From NCBI GenBank assembly GCA_028141225.1, contig JAOIPS010000003.1, positions 18,380-82,379 on the forward strand: DNA of 64,000 bases, read 5' to 3'. Every line of letters begins with the position of its first letter. Position 1 is the first letter of the stretch. This DNA comes from Prochlorococcus sp. AH-736-L23 (lineage in GTDB: Bacteria; Cyanobacteriota; Cyanobacteriia; PCC-6307; Cyanobiaceae). This document shows, one piece after another, positions 37,128 to 47,291 of the stretch. Made by a program: the position numbers and the translations under genes. The notes beneath the pieces are model-generated. The model ran no database searches and was not told where the DNA came from. It worked only from the letters and a program-made list of their open reading frames with translations.

Positions 37128-37240
37128 CCAAGAAAATTTATCTATTTTTTAAATTTTATGACAAACAAATAATAATTTAAATCATACCTATTTGAGTAAA
37201 TCTTTAATAATAAAGTTTTAATTTATTTTGTAAAAGCATT

Positions 37241-37969
37241 TCAAAGTTTAAAATTATCTCCTAAATAATATTTCTTCACTATTGGATTGCCAGCTAATTC
37301 ACTTGATGATCCGTTAGCTAAGATTTTTCCCTCACTTAATACATATGATTTGTTTGTAATTAAAAGGGTTTCCCTTACATTATGGTCTGTAATAAGAATC
37401 CCCACCCCGTCACTACTTAATCTAAGAATTAGTTTCTTTAAATCATTAACAGCTAGAGGATCGATCCCAGCAAACGGTTCGTCTAATAACAAATATTTAG
37501 GTCCTTTCCTACCCACAGTAAGGGCCCTGGCTATTTCGCACCTCCTCCTCTCTCCTCCTGAAAGTTGATAACCATAATTATCTACAAAATTATTCAAATT
37601 AAATTCATTAATTAATTGTTCTCTTCTATTTCTAATTACCGCTCTACTATAAGACGAATTTTGCAACGCCAAATCTATATTATCCTTAACAGTGAGGTCT
37701 CTAAATATACTCGCTTCCTGAGTTAAATAACCCAGCCCAAGTCTTGATCTTATTGGGAGAGGAAGATTGGTTATATTTTTACCATTCATAAAAATTTCAC
37801 CTTTATCAGGCTTTATATTCCCAACTGCAAGGTTAAAAGTAGTAGTTTTACCAGCTCCGTTAGGTCCCATTAAACCTACAACTTCCCCTGGATTTACAGT
37901 TACGGATACATCATTTAAGATTGATCTTCCTTTAATTGAAAGAGATACATTATTGATTTTTAGGTACAT
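37241..37969 (-). CDS. lptB: LptB-type ABC transporter ATP-binding protein
   Basis: A 242-aa ATPase: GPNGAGKTTTFN Walker A near residue 34, the Q-loop in LGLGYLTQEASIFRDLTV (a hallmark of LptB), signature LSGGERRRCE, and Walker B LLLDEPFAG. It would power lipopolysaccharide export from the inner membrane with LptFG. The adjacent lptA often seen is absent here. Consistent with lpxD elsewhere in the window. Confidence 0.87.
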   Translation of the reverse strand: MYLKINNVSLSIKGRSILNDVSVTVNPGEVVGLMGPNGAGKTTTFNLAVGNIKPDKGEIFMNGKNITNLPLPIRSRLGLGYLTQEASIFRDLTVKDNIDLALQNSSYSRAVIRNRREQLINEFNLNNFVDNYGYQLSGGERRRCEIARALTVGRKGPKYLLLDEPFAGIDPLAVNDLKKLILRLSSDGVGILITDHNVRETLLITNKSYVLSEGKILANGSSSELAGNPIVKKYYLGDNFKL

Positions 37970-38063
37970 TTTCCTTGAGATCGATTAGTTTTGTTGTTTT
38001 CTTTAAAAAAAAATGAAATAGAAAATAATAATTTAATTGAAGATAAAGATATATTCATATTCA

Positions 38064-38432
38064 TCAAAGAGGTTTCAAAAAAGGCTTATCGTTCTCATTT
38101 AGTAGCTCTTTATATTGTAATTTCCTCAATAAATTTTCCAAACATTTGCAGAAGGATTCAAGATCAATTCCTAGATTAATGTTTGTTCTAGTTTTTATTC
38201 TACCTAAACCCTCTCCGAGCAAAATAGTAGCTCCATTTAAATTCCCCTTACTTAAGTGAAACTGAGAAACAGATACTTGTAAAATTCCCTGGATAACTTG
38301 TCTTTCATCACCATCAACGGAATTCCATATTTCTTCAAAAGCATCATGGGCCTCATACCATTCATGATTATTAAAGAGATTTAAAGCCGTAAAAAGAGAA
38401 TCCTTTAAACTTTTTGTACTTTCTTCGTTCAT
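38064..38432 (-). CDS. DUF309 domain protein
   Basis: A 122-aa all-helical protein with the DUF309 core NNHEWYEAHDAFEEIWN (H-x3-E-x2-W) and a following QVSVSQFHLSKGNLNGA segment. The His/Glu pattern suggests a metal or ligand site, but no function is established. It begins 4 bases after the typA stop and is probably in its transcript. ORF 37991-38179 on the other strand is a shadow. Confidence 0.85.
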   Translation of the reverse strand: MNEESTKSLKDSLFTALNLFNNHEWYEAHDAFEEIWNSVDGDERQVIQGILQVSVSQFHLSKGNLNGATILLGEGLGRIKTRTNINLGIDLESFCKCLENLLRKLQYKELLNENDKPFLKPL

Positions 38433-38436
38433 GAAA

Positions 38437-40233
38437 CTAATTTTTTTTCTTTTTATATATTTTTCTCATTCTTATTGAATCAGGTGTTACCTCTAGCATT
38501 TCATCTGGGCCAATATACTCGAGTGCTCTTTCAAGGGTAATATCAACAGGTGACTGCAAAGTATCAAGTTCTTCTGCCCCTGCAGACCTCATATTAGTCA
38601 ATTGCTTAGTTTTACATATATTCAATTCAAGATCTTGAGGTCGATTATTCTCCCCAATGATCATCCCCTTATAAACTTTAACTCCAGGTTTAATAAAATA
38701 GACTCCCCTATCCTCAGCATTCTTTAATGCATAAAATGTGGCCACACCTTCCTCAAAAGCTATAAGGACTCCATTTCTTCTAGTTTCAAAATCTCCTGTT
38801 TTAGGTTTATATTCATAAAATGAGTGACTCATGATGCCCTCACCTCTTGTTATCCTAACAAATTCACCACGAAATCCAATTAGACCTCTTGATGGTACAA
38901 GAAACTCTAATTGAGTTCTCCCATCTGAACTTGTCTGCATATTTTTCATCTCTGCCTTTCTAGATCCAAGTTTTTCTATACAAGAACCAACGGATACTTC
39001 AGGCACATCAAGGACCAAAGTCTCTATAGGCTCACATTCAACATTATCGATTTCTCTAAAAATTACTTGAGGTTGCGAGATTTGGAACTCAAACCCTTCT
39101 CTTCTCATAGTTTCAATTAAAATTCCTAAATGTAACTCTCCTCTTCCTGAGACTGAAAACCTATCAGGAGAATCAGTTTCTTGGACCCTTAGTGCAACAT
39201 TTGTTAAAAGTTCCCTTTCCAATCTATTTTTTAATTGTCTACTAGTAACAAATTTCCCTTCTTTACCTGCAAATGGAGAATCGTTTACAACAAAAGTCAT
39301 ATTTAAGGTGGGTTCATCAACTTTGATTAATGGAAGTGGATGGGGAGATTCTGGACATGCTATGGTCTCACCAATATTGACGTCATCGAAACCAGAAACG
39401 GCAACGATATCTCCTGCGAATGCTTCATTTATATCAATTCTTTGTAATCCTTCAAATCCTAAAAGCTTACTAACCTTACTTTTAATAGTTTTTCCGTTTT
39501 CTTTAATTAAACTAGCCTGTTGGCCATTTTTTATAGTCCCATTGTGGATCTTTCCAATTACTATTCTGCCCAAGAAATCAGAATAGTCTAAAGTAGTTAT
39601 TTGTAGCTGAAGAGGCTTATTAGAGTCACCTACTGGAGGAGGGACGTGTCTTATAATAGCCTCAAAAAGAGGCATCATATTGTCACTATCAGATTCCATC
39701 TCTTCTTTTGCAAAACCTGATAAGCCACTCCCAAAAAGATAAGGGAAATCACATTGATCATCATCTGCTCCTAATTCCAAAAACAAATCAAGGACCTTAT
39801 CAATTGCTATTTCTGGTACTACTCGTGGTCTATCAATTTTATTTACGAAAACGATAGGCCTAAGTCCTTTTTCTAATGCTTTTTTCAAAACAAATCTTGT
39901 TTGAGGCATAGGTCCCTCATTTGCATCAACTATAAGCAGACAACCATCGACCATTCCCAAAACCCTCTCAACTTCTCCTCCAAAATCAGCATGTCCAGGT
40001 GTATCTATAATGTTAATTCTGGTATCTTTATAGTTAACTGCAGTATTTTTTGAGAGAATTGTTATCCCCCTTTCTCTTTCAAGATCATTCGAATCCATTA
40101 CGCATGTAGGAATAACTTCATTGTCTCTAAATATTCCTGACTGAGATAACAACGCGTCTACAAGAGTTGTTTTGCCATGATCTACGTGGGCAATAATTGC
40201 AACATTCCTAATTTCTTTTATCAATGATGACAT
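38437..40233 (-). CDS. typA: Translational GTPase TypA/BipA
   Basis: A 598-aa ribosome-associated GTPase. The G domain shows [31 protein letters not shown] and FVNKIDRPR. It is followed by translation-factor domains and the TypA-specific C terminus ([18 protein letters not shown]). It assists ribosome assembly at low temperature or under stress. Length and start are normal. Confidence 0.97.
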   Translation of the reverse strand: MSSLIKEIRNVAIIAHVDHGKTTLVDALLSQSGIFRDNEVIPTCVMDSNDLERERGITILSKNTAVNYKDTRINIIDTPGHADFGGEVERVLGMVDGCLLIVDANEGPMPQTRFVLKKALEKGLRPIVFVNKIDRPRVVPEIAIDKVLDLFLELGADDDQCDFPYLFGSGLSGFAKEEMESDSDNMMPLFEAIIRHVPPPVGDSNKPLQLQITTLDYSDFLGRIVIGKIHNGTIKNGQQASLIKENGKTIKSKVSKLLGFEGLQRIDINEAFAGDIVAVSGFDDVNIGETIACPESPHPLPLIKVDEPTLNMTFVVNDSPFAGKEGKFVTSRQLKNRLERELLTNVALRVQETDSPDRFSVSGRGELHLGILIETMRREGFEFQISQPQVIFREIDNVECEPIETLVLDVPEVSVGSCIEKLGSRKAEMKNMQTSSDGRTQLEFLVPSRGLIGFRGEFVRITRGEGIMSHSFYEYKPKTGDFETRRNGVLIAFEEGVATFYALKNAEDRGVYFIKPGVKVYKGMIIGENNRPQDLELNICKTKQLTNMRSAGAEELDTLQSPVDITLERALEYIGPDEMLEVTPDSIRMRKIYKKKKN

Positions 40234-40362
40234 TTATAAATCTAAATAACATAGTAGATTAACTTTAATAAGGCTAACTCAAAGAATGCTTATTATGAGA
40301 ATTTTCTCTTTAATACTTTGAAAAAAATAATCATATTGAATAATTTAATTAATTAATTAGGT

Positions 40363-41076
40363 TTATGATTTTCTATTTGAACTTTCAAAAATTTTTAAAG
40401 CTTCAATTGAACCCTCATATCTCCAATGCCAAGGTTCATAATCTATAAATTTATTATCTTTGGTGAACGATAACTTAAAATGAAATTTAGCTGCATTCTT
40501 AATTAACCATCTAAAAGCGTCAGTATTTTCGAATTCGGTCTCAAAGTCTGTTTCTCTTTGAGTAGCGTCACCAATATCAATTGCAAAACCAGTACTATGT
40601 TCAGAATATCCAGGTGGAGCTGAAACTCTTGCTCTTTCTACAGCTTCCTGATTTCTAAGTGATTTAAGAGAATAGAAGATTTCGTTTTGCAAATTTATTG
40701 ATCTATAACCACTTAAGAAAACTAAGTATATCCCATTCTTTTTTGCTTCATCTCTCATCTCTAACAAAGAATCACGCATATCAATATGAACTTGAATATT
40801 GGGCTCAATTAAAACTAGTTTCTCCTTAGGAATTTCCGCATAGGGTAAATGGCCTAAAATTCTATGGTCATGATTTATCTGAGCTTGAAAATTGATATTG
40901 CCAAGAGATCCTATTTCTATATTTCTAATTAATCGCAAAACAAGGAGAGAAAAAAGGAGACAAAGAAATGGAGAAACTATTAATAATTTTTTAAATAATA
41001 TTGAGTTGGAATTATTTAAGTAGATTCTTTTGGCTGGAGGTATATCAACTTGACTTAAATCTTTGTTTTGTTCCAA
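40363..41076 (-). CDS. VanY-type D-alanyl-D-alanine carboxypeptidase (M15B)
   Basis: A 237-aa, single-span, periplasm-facing zinc peptidase. A signal anchor (LLIVSPFLCLLFSLLVL) lies at residues 31-47. The M15 core shows FLSGYRS, GYSEHSTGFAIDIGD with the zinc His and Asp, and YEPWHWRYEG with the catalytic Glu and last His ligand. It probably trims peptidoglycan stem peptides. It is divergent from chlP across 112 bases. Confidence 0.9.
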   Translation of the reverse strand: MEQNKDLSQVDIPPAKRIYLNNSNSILFKKLLIVSPFLCLLFSLLVLRLIRNIEIGSLGNINFQAQINHDHRILGHLPYAEIPKEKLVLIEPNIQVHIDMRDSLLEMRDEAKKNGIYLVFLSGYRSINLQNEIFYSLKSLRNQEAVERARVSAPPGYSEHSTGFAIDIGDATQRETDFETEFENTDAFRWLIKNAAKFHFKLSFTKDNKFIDYEPWHWRYEGSIEALKIFESSNRKS

Positions 41077-41188
41077 TATTTATATGTGAAGCTGGAAAAC
41101 ATATTTCGATATTAACTATTATTTTACGAAATGCACTTTTATAAGCAAAAAAGATGTAGTTTTTATATACAGTATTATTTTTTTTCAT

Positions 41189-42529
41189 ATGTTGAGGGTA
41201 GCGGTTATTGGTGGAGGTCCAAGTGGTTCATGTGCTGCAGAAATACTTGCTAAAGCTGGAATAAAAACTTGGCTCTTCGAGAGGAAATTAGATAATGCAA
41301 AACCATGTGGTGGAGCGATTCCACTTTGCATGGTCGAAGAATTTGATTTACCTGAGTCAATTATTGATAGAAAAGTAAGACATATGAGAATGATATCTCC
41401 ATCAAATAGAGAAGTAGATATCAGTTTAGATAGAGTTTATGGGAAAAGTGATAATGAATTTATTGGGATGTGTAGAAGAGAAGTTATGGATGCCTTTATG
41501 CGAAACAGAGCATCAGATCTTGGCGCTACACTAATAAATGGATTAGTTACTTCTATTGATACTGGCGATAATAATCAAGGGCCATATAAGCTTTCCTACT
41601 CAGATTTTACGAATGGAGATAAAAAAGGGGAACTCAAAGAGCTTACTGTTGATCTTTTGATCGGAGCTGATGGAGCCAACAGCAGAGTCGCAAAAGCAAT
41701 GGACGCAGGAGATTACAAAGTTGCCATAGCATTTCAGGAGAGAATCAAATTGCCTAAGGAAGAAATGAGTTACTACGAAGATCTTGCTGAAATGTATGTC
41801 GGAACTGATGTTTCTCCTGATTTTTATGGGTGGGTATTCCCTAAATATGATCATGTTGCTGTGGGCACTGGAACCATGCAAAAGAATCAGTCATTAATTA
41901 AAGGGCTTCAAGAAGGTGTAAGAAATAGAGCAAAGAAAAGACTTGTTAATGGTGAAGTAATAAAAGTAGAAGCTCACACCATCCCTGAGCATCCAAGGCC
42001 AAGAAGAGTAGTTGGGAGAATGGCATTGGTTGGTGATGCAGCTGGTTATGTTACAAAAAGTTCTGGAGAGGGTATTTATTTTGCTGCAAAAAGCGGAAGA
42101 ATGTGTGCTGAAGAAATTGTTGAAGCATCAAAAAACGGTCAAGTAATTCCATCAGAGAAAGATTTAAAAAACTATCTTAAAAAATGGGACAAAAAATATG
42201 GCACAACTTATAAGGTGCTAGAAATCCTTCAAAATATTTTCTACAGAAATGATTCTGCAAGAGAAGCATTTGTTGAAATGTGTGATGACATGGATGTACA
42301 AAGACTTACTTTTGATAGTTATTTATACAAAAAAGTTGTCTCTATGAAACCATTACAACAACTTAAAATTACTATGCTTACACTTGGTTCAATTTTAAGA
42401 GGGAAAGCCCTAGCGCCTTTAAAATATAAACCCGTGGATAGTGCTGTTAGGGAAAATAAAGAAGTAGAAAAAATGCTAGAAAATTATTCAATAAAGGGAG
42501 GAATTAAAGTTAAGAGTTCAAAAGTGTAA
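41189..42529 (+). CDS. chlP: Geranylgeranyl diphosphate/chlorophyll reductase
   Basis: A 446-aa FAD-linked reductase that makes the phytyl chain of chlorophyll and tocopherol. It has N-terminal FAD-binding VIGGGPSGSCAAEILA, the GGAIPLCMVEEF loop and the second flavin motif VGDAAGYVTKSSGEGI. Length fits ChlP. The last 20 bases overlap the convergent glyS gene. Confidence 0.95.
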   Translation: MLRVAVIGGGPSGSCAAEILAKAGIKTWLFERKLDNAKPCGGAIPLCMVEEFDLPESIIDRKVRHMRMISPSNREVDISLDRVYGKSDNEFIGMCRREVMDAFMRNRASDLGATLINGLVTSIDTGDNNQGPYKLSYSDFTNGDKKGELKELTVDLLIGADGANSRVAKAMDAGDYKVAIAFQERIKLPKEEMSYYEDLAEMYVGTDVSPDFYGWVFPKYDHVAVGTGTMQKNQSLIKGLQEGVRNRAKKRLVNGEVIKVEAHTIPEHPRPRRVVGRMALVGDAAGYVTKSSGEGIYFAAKSGRMCAEEIVEASKNGQVIPSEKDLKNYLKKWDKKYGTTYKVLEILQNIFYRNDSAREAFVEMCDDMDVQRLTFDSYLYKKVVSMKPLQQLKITMLTLGSILRGKALAPLKYKPVDSAVRENKEVEKMLENYSIKGGIKVKSSKV

Positions 42530-44672
42530 AGTCGGCAATTTTTAGAGAATAATTTCTAATTAAGCTCAACAAATTGAGTCTATTATTTCTTATTTTTAAA
42601 TCCTCTGACATTATTAGGACTCCCTTTTCATTATCAAATAAATCCTCGATAGTGTTGACATTAATCTCAAACAAATTTAGAAGTTCCAAATAATTGCAAT
42701 AACCTTCTGAAAAAAGTTTTTCTAATTCTCCAATAAATTCAAAAACTTTGAATTCACAATCTTTTTCAAAAAGTTTTGTGTTTACATAATCTCTTGTTGA
42801 GAGAACGTCTCTTGAAATATCACTTTTATTTGCTAATTTGCTTACCCTAGTAATTACCTTCTGGATTTCAACAAAATTATCCTTTTCGTTAAAATTGACA
42901 ATAGAGTAAATCCTATTTTTAAGATCAACAATATTCAATACTCTTTTTTGAGATAATTTATCAGAAGAGCAAACAGCCTTTATTAATTCTTTGCTTAGTG
43001 ATATTTCTTCTAGATGATTAACAATTCTTTGAACTAAAAATTCATTTAAATCATTAAATACTGTTTCTCTTGAGAAGTTTAAATTCGGAAATACGATTTC
43101 CCAAAAATCAATAAGTTCGTTGAATAATTTATCTAAAGGTAAATCAAGTTCATAATCCCAAATTATTTTAATCACTCCATTCAAATTTCTTCTTAAAGCA
43201 TAAGGATCAGATGATCCACTAGGACGTTTACCAGAAATAAATATACTTATTAAAGTTTCGACCTTATCTGCTATGGAAACTATTGCACCATATTTTGTGG
43301 AGGGCAAAGCATCTTTATAAAAAGAAGGCAAATAATGTTCAGCGACAGCCAAGCAAACATCCTCATTAAACCCCTCATATTTAAGATATTTACCACCCAT
43401 TATTCCTTGCAGCTCAGGGAATTCGAAAACAATTTCGCTACATAAGTCGTTTTTACAGTATTTAGCAGCTTCTATTATTTTTTTTTCTTCTAAAGACTTA
43501 TCATTTAAAAATTTAAGAATTTTTTTAGTAACTTCCTCTATCCTTTCTACCCTCTGAAATATATTTCCAAGTCCTTTTAAATATGAAACAGATTTAAGCT
43601 TTTCATTTCTTTCGATTGAAGCAACTTTTTTGTCACTTTCTACGAAAAACTTTGCATCTGAAAACCTTGCCCTTAATACTTTCTCATTACCTTTGGCAAT
43701 ATTATTATTTGATTCTTCAAGACCATTTGAAATAACGCAGAAAGTTGTACTAATACTTTTTTCAGAGCTTAAATCTAGTTTAGAAAAACTTTCGTTTTTA
43801 AATAAAAGAGGAACGTATCTCTGATGAATTTTCATGACTGTTGAGAGAACTTCAACCGGAAGATCAAGAAATTCATTACTAAATTTGCCAATAATTAAGT
43901 CTGGCCATTCAACTAAATCAGTTAGTTCATTTAGTAATCCTTCTGATAGATCAGGTTTCAGATTTAAAGATTTAGATGCCTGATTTATTAAACTTTCAAT
44001 TTTTTCTTTTCTTTCTTTTCGAATAGCTATTACTCTATTTCGTTTCAATAATTCAAAAAAATCATCAGGATTCTGAACTTCTAATACTTCATTGATTAAC
44101 CTATGACTTTTTGTTTTATTACTTATTTTGATTTTTGGATCACATTCATCAAATTCAAAATCAAGAATTTCATCATTATAAATAGAGGCAATCCATCTAA
44201 TAGGCCTTGAAAATTTTATGTTCCCACCCCCCCATTTCATAAATCGAGGACCTTGAAGACTCTTTACTAATTTTGGGATAATCGAAGACAAAGAAATTTT
44301 TGTTGATATTCCTTTCTCAATTTTCTTTCCAAATACAAAATCTCCCTTTTCCGTGTTTTTTATTTCTAGCTCACCTACATCTATATCTAGACTATTAGCA
44401 AATCCTAAAGCAGCATTAGTAGGACATCCATTTAAATAGGCTAAATTTGCTTTAGGCCCTTTTCTTTCTATTATCTTATCTTCTGCATAATCAACTAAAC
44501 CTTCGAGAATTAGAACTATCCTCCTTGGTGTGGAGGTAACAACTATTTGTTCGAATTTGATTAACTTTTTATCCAATTCAAATTCTATTAGAGATTTAAA
44601 TTGCTCTAGAACAGAATGAGAAAATTTTGCGGGCAACTCTTCTGTTCCTATCTCAAGTAAATATTTAGACAA
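42510..44672 (-). CDS. glyS: Glycyl-tRNA synthetase beta subunit
   Basis: A 720-aa beta chain of the bacterial alpha2beta2 enzyme. It opens with YLLEIGTEELPAKF and contains the PRRIVL, FMKWGGGNIKFSRP, HQRYVPLLF and YALRRNLNGVIKI segments, and a C-terminal anticodon-binding HD-like region. The catalytic alpha chain (glyQ) is not in this window. Convergent overlap with chlP of 20 bases; divergent from sir. Confidence 0.96.
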   Translation of the reverse strand: MSKYLLEIGTEELPAKFSHSVLEQFKSLIEFELDKKLIKFEQIVVTSTPRRIVLILEGLVDYAEDKIIERKGPKANLAYLNGCPTNAALGFANSLDIDVGELEIKNTEKGDFVFGKKIEKGISTKISLSSIIPKLVKSLQGPRFMKWGGGNIKFSRPIRWIASIYNDEILDFEFDECDPKIKISNKTKSHRLINEVLEVQNPDDFFELLKRNRVIAIRKERKEKIESLINQASKSLNLKPDLSEGLLNELTDLVEWPDLIIGKFSNEFLDLPVEVLSTVMKIHQRYVPLLFKNESFSKLDLSSEKSISTTFCVISNGLEESNNNIAKGNEKVLRARFSDAKFFVESDKKVASIERNEKLKSVSYLKGLGNIFQRVERIEEVTKKILKFLNDKSLEEKKIIEAAKYCKNDLCSEIVFEFPELQGIMGGKYLKYEGFNEDVCLAVAEHYLPSFYKDALPSTKYGAIVSIADKVETLISIFISGKRPSGSSDPYALRRNLNGVIKIIWDYELDLPLDKLFNELIDFWEIVFPNLNFSRETVFNDLNEFLVQRIVNHLEEISLSKELIKAVCSSDKLSQKRVLNIVDLKNRIYSIVNFNEKDNFVEIQKVITRVSKLANKSDISRDVLSTRDYVNTKLFEKDCEFKVFEFIGELEKLFSEGYCNYLELLNLFEINVNTIEDLFDNEKGVLIMSEDLKIRNNRLNLLSLIRNYSLKIADFTLLNS

Positions 44673-44759
44673 GAAAAAAATATGACTTCACTTACTATAA
44701 TTTACTACCAGTTAAATAAGCTTTTCGCTAATGTATAAAAAGAGATATGTTTTGGTCCT

Positions 44760-46547
44760 TTGATCAAGGTTGAGAAAGTAAAAAAGAAAAAAGATTCTGC
44801 AAATGAAGAGGCTGTTTGTTTAGCAAATGGACTAGAAGTCTCCAAATTTGAAAATTTTAAAAAAAGTAGCCAATTTCTTAAGGAGCCACTTGCTACAGAA
44901 TTAGGAAATGAAAGTGATCATTTTACTAATGATGCAGTTCAGCTATTAAAATTTCATGGTAGTTATCAACAAGATAACAGGGAAAATAGAAGGCCGGGCA
45001 AAAGCAAAGATTGGCAAATGATGCTTAGGTTAAGAAATCCGGGCGGTGAAGTCCCTGGGAAATTATTTTTAGCATTAGATGAATTATCTGACAAACTAGG
45101 TAATGGAACACTTAGGGCCACTACAAGACAAGCCTTTCAAATGCATGGAATAAGAAAGGAGAACCTTAAGGAAGTAATACAAACAATTGTAAATTCAATG
45201 GGCTCCACATTAGCTGCATGTGGAGACATTAATAGAAATGTTATGGCCCCTGCGGCTCCATTTGATTCGCCAGACTATAATATTGCAAGAGCATTGGCAA
45301 AAAAAGTTGCAGATCTTCTCACCCCAATGGCTGGCCAAGGCACTTTTTTAGAGCTTTGGGCTGATGGAGATTTAGAGTACACCATAAAGCCTGATGAAGA
45401 TATTGAAGCAATTAGGAAGCTCCAATTCAAAGATAATGTTTTTAGTGGAATAAAAGATGAGCCTCTATATGGTTCAACTTATTTACCGAGAAAATTCAAA
45501 TGTGCCGTGACAGTTCCTGGGGACAATTCTGTTGATCTTCTTACCAATGACATAGGAATAGTTGCCTTTACTTCTAAAGATGGAAACTTAGAAGGATGCA
45601 ACTTCTATGTTGGAGGTGGTATGGGTCGCACACATAATAATGAGGAGACCTTTGCCAGAATTGCAGATCCACTTGGATATGTTGAAGAACCTGATGTCTA
45701 TGAATTAATACAAAGTATTGTGGCTATTCAAAGAGATTATGGTGATAGAAAATCAAGAAAAAATTCGAGAATGAAATATCTTCTTCATAGAAAAGGTATT
45801 AAATGGTTCAAAAAGATACTTTCTGATAAGTATTTCAAAAAAGAAATAAAAAAAATTAGAAAAGAACCTGATAAGGTTCTTATTGATTACCTAGGTTGGC
45901 ATAAACAAAGTAAAACCTCACATTTCGTAGGTTTACCATTATTATCAGGCAGATTATCTGGAGAGAAGAAGAATACCATCAGAAGTATTGTTAAAAAATA
46001 TAATTTAGATTTAAGACTCACACCTAATCAAGATATTTTACTTTGCAATATCCCCAATAAAAACAAAGGTGAAATTCAAAAATCTCTATCAAAAATTGGA
46101 TACGTAAATTTAGAAAACATTAATGAAATACAAAGGCACGCTTTAGCTTGTCCTGCTTTACCACTTTGTGGTCTTGCTATGACTGAAGCTGAAAGAATAT
46201 TACCTGATGTACTAAAAAGGATTGAAAATTTACTATTAGATCTAAAAATACAAAAGACAATATTATTCAGAATGACAGGATGTCCGAATGGATGTACAAG
46301 GCCTTATATGGCCGAATTAGCACTCGTTGGAAGTGGCCAAAACAAATACCAATTATGGTTGGGGGGAAGTAAAAATCTACAAAGGCTTGCTAAACCTTTT
46401 TTACAAAGAATGGAACTTAACGATTTAGAAAAAACTCTTCAGCCATTATTTGATGATTGGAAGAGTAATTTGGATTTGGATTTCGGAGATTTTATAAATA
46501 CTCAAGATGAAAATTATATATTAAATTTACTAAATGAAAATCAATAG
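44760..46547 (+). CDS. sir: Ferredoxin-dependent sulfite reductase
   Basis: A 595-aa assimilatory enzyme reducing sulfite to sulfide. The duplicated sulfite/nitrite reductase fold shows LRATTRQAFQMHG and GDINRNVMAP. The sirohaem-[4Fe-4S] ligands are in HALACPALPLCGLA and TGCPNGCTRPY. The basic, lysine-rich N terminus may help bind ferredoxin. TTG start; no ATG nearby fits. The nitrite-reductase paralogue has very similar motifs, but the overall pattern favours sulfite. Confidence 0.9.
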   Translation: MIKVEKVKKKKDSANEEAVCLANGLEVSKFENFKKSSQFLKEPLATELGNESDHFTNDAVQLLKFHGSYQQDNRENRRPGKSKDWQMMLRLRNPGGEVPGKLFLALDELSDKLGNGTLRATTRQAFQMHGIRKENLKEVIQTIVNSMGSTLAACGDINRNVMAPAAPFDSPDYNIARALAKKVADLLTPMAGQGTFLELWADGDLEYTIKPDEDIEAIRKLQFKDNVFSGIKDEPLYGSTYLPRKFKCAVTVPGDNSVDLLTNDIGIVAFTSKDGNLEGCNFYVGGGMGRTHNNEETFARIADPLGYVEEPDVYELIQSIVAIQRDYGDRKSRKNSRMKYLLHRKGIKWFKKILSDKYFKKEIKKIRKEPDKVLIDYLGWHKQSKTSHFVGLPLLSGRLSGEKKNTIRSIVKKYNLDLRLTPNQDILLCNIPNKNKGEIQKSLSKIGYVNLENINEIQRHALACPALPLCGLAMTEAERILPDVLKRIENLLLDLKIQKTILFRMTGCPNGCTRPYMAELALVGSGQNKYQLWLGGSKNLQRLAKPFLQRMELNDLEKTLQPLFDDWKSNLDLDFGDFINTQDENYILNLLNENQ

Positions 46548-46550
46548 AAT

Positions 46551-47234
46551 TTAAATTTTTCCATAGAGGGCATTTGCTTTTTTATTTTTCCAAGCCCATA
46601 ATTGATCACCATAACTAAAATGCCACCATTCATTAGGATGTTGAGAAAATCCGAATTTAGTCATAATTTCCCTTAATAAATTTCTCCTACTATTCCAAAC
46701 AATTGCTCCTTCATTCTTCATGTTTGCATAAAAATAAGGATTTGAGGTCTCGTCCATTTGATCAACCATGCTTCCCATTTCAACAAGATTTCCGTCTTTA
46801 TCTGATAAACAAACATCCAATGCACCCCCAGTTGAATGAGGGGGAGGGCACCTAGTGTCATGAGAAGGAAATGCCCAAAATTTTTCAACTTTTTTTAAAA
46901 TAGATGGATAAGATTTTATATTTTCAAAAGAAATATCAATATCAGATTTTTCACACTCTAATAAAAATGATCTTTTAAACATAAATTCCTGGACTTCTAA
47001 AGGTCGCCAACTGTCATAAATTAAAAGGTTAAAACTACTCTTTGATATCAAATAATCATTTACTTTTACTAATCTATTTACAACCTCCTCTCTTAATTTC
47101 CAAATAGAAGTTTTATCTTTGTAAGGTGCTCCTAAATGAAAGTAAGGGTGGGGATCTAAAAACTTTAGGCAGCTAGGTATAGCTATTAATTTATCTCCAT
47201 TATCTTTAATTGGTATTTTATTCCAAATTTTCAA
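46551..47234 (-). CDS. VanX/DdpX-type D-Ala-D-Ala dipeptidase (M15D)
   Basis: A 227-aa soluble zinc dipeptidase. It shows IYDSWRP, the zinc motif PPPHSTGGALDV (H-x6-D) and the terminal NEWWHFSYG with catalytic Glu and His. No signal peptide, so it is probably cytoplasmic and recycles D-Ala-D-Ala or a related dipeptide. It converges on sir with three bases between stops and lies downstream of recG. Confidence 0.88.
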   Translation of the reverse strand: MKIWNKIPIKDNGDKLIAIPSCLKFLDPHPYFHLGAPYKDKTSIWKLREEVVNRLVKVNDYLISKSSFNLLIYDSWRPLEVQEFMFKRSFLLECEKSDIDISFENIKSYPSILKKVEKFWAFPSHDTRCPPPHSTGGALDVCLSDKDGNLVEMGSMVDQMDETSNPYFYANMKNEGAIVWNSRRNLLREIMTKFGFSQHPNEWWHFSYGDQLWAWKNKKANALYGKI

Positions 47235-47291
47235 TTGAAATTTGCAATTAATTTATGGTGACATATAAATCAAAAATTACAATGATAGTTT

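Noticed and set aside
37991-38179. 62-aa plus strand ORF between lptB and the DUF309 gene
   Set aside because: Most of it is antisense to the conserved DUF309 gene; AT-rich leader translation without a recognisable pattern.
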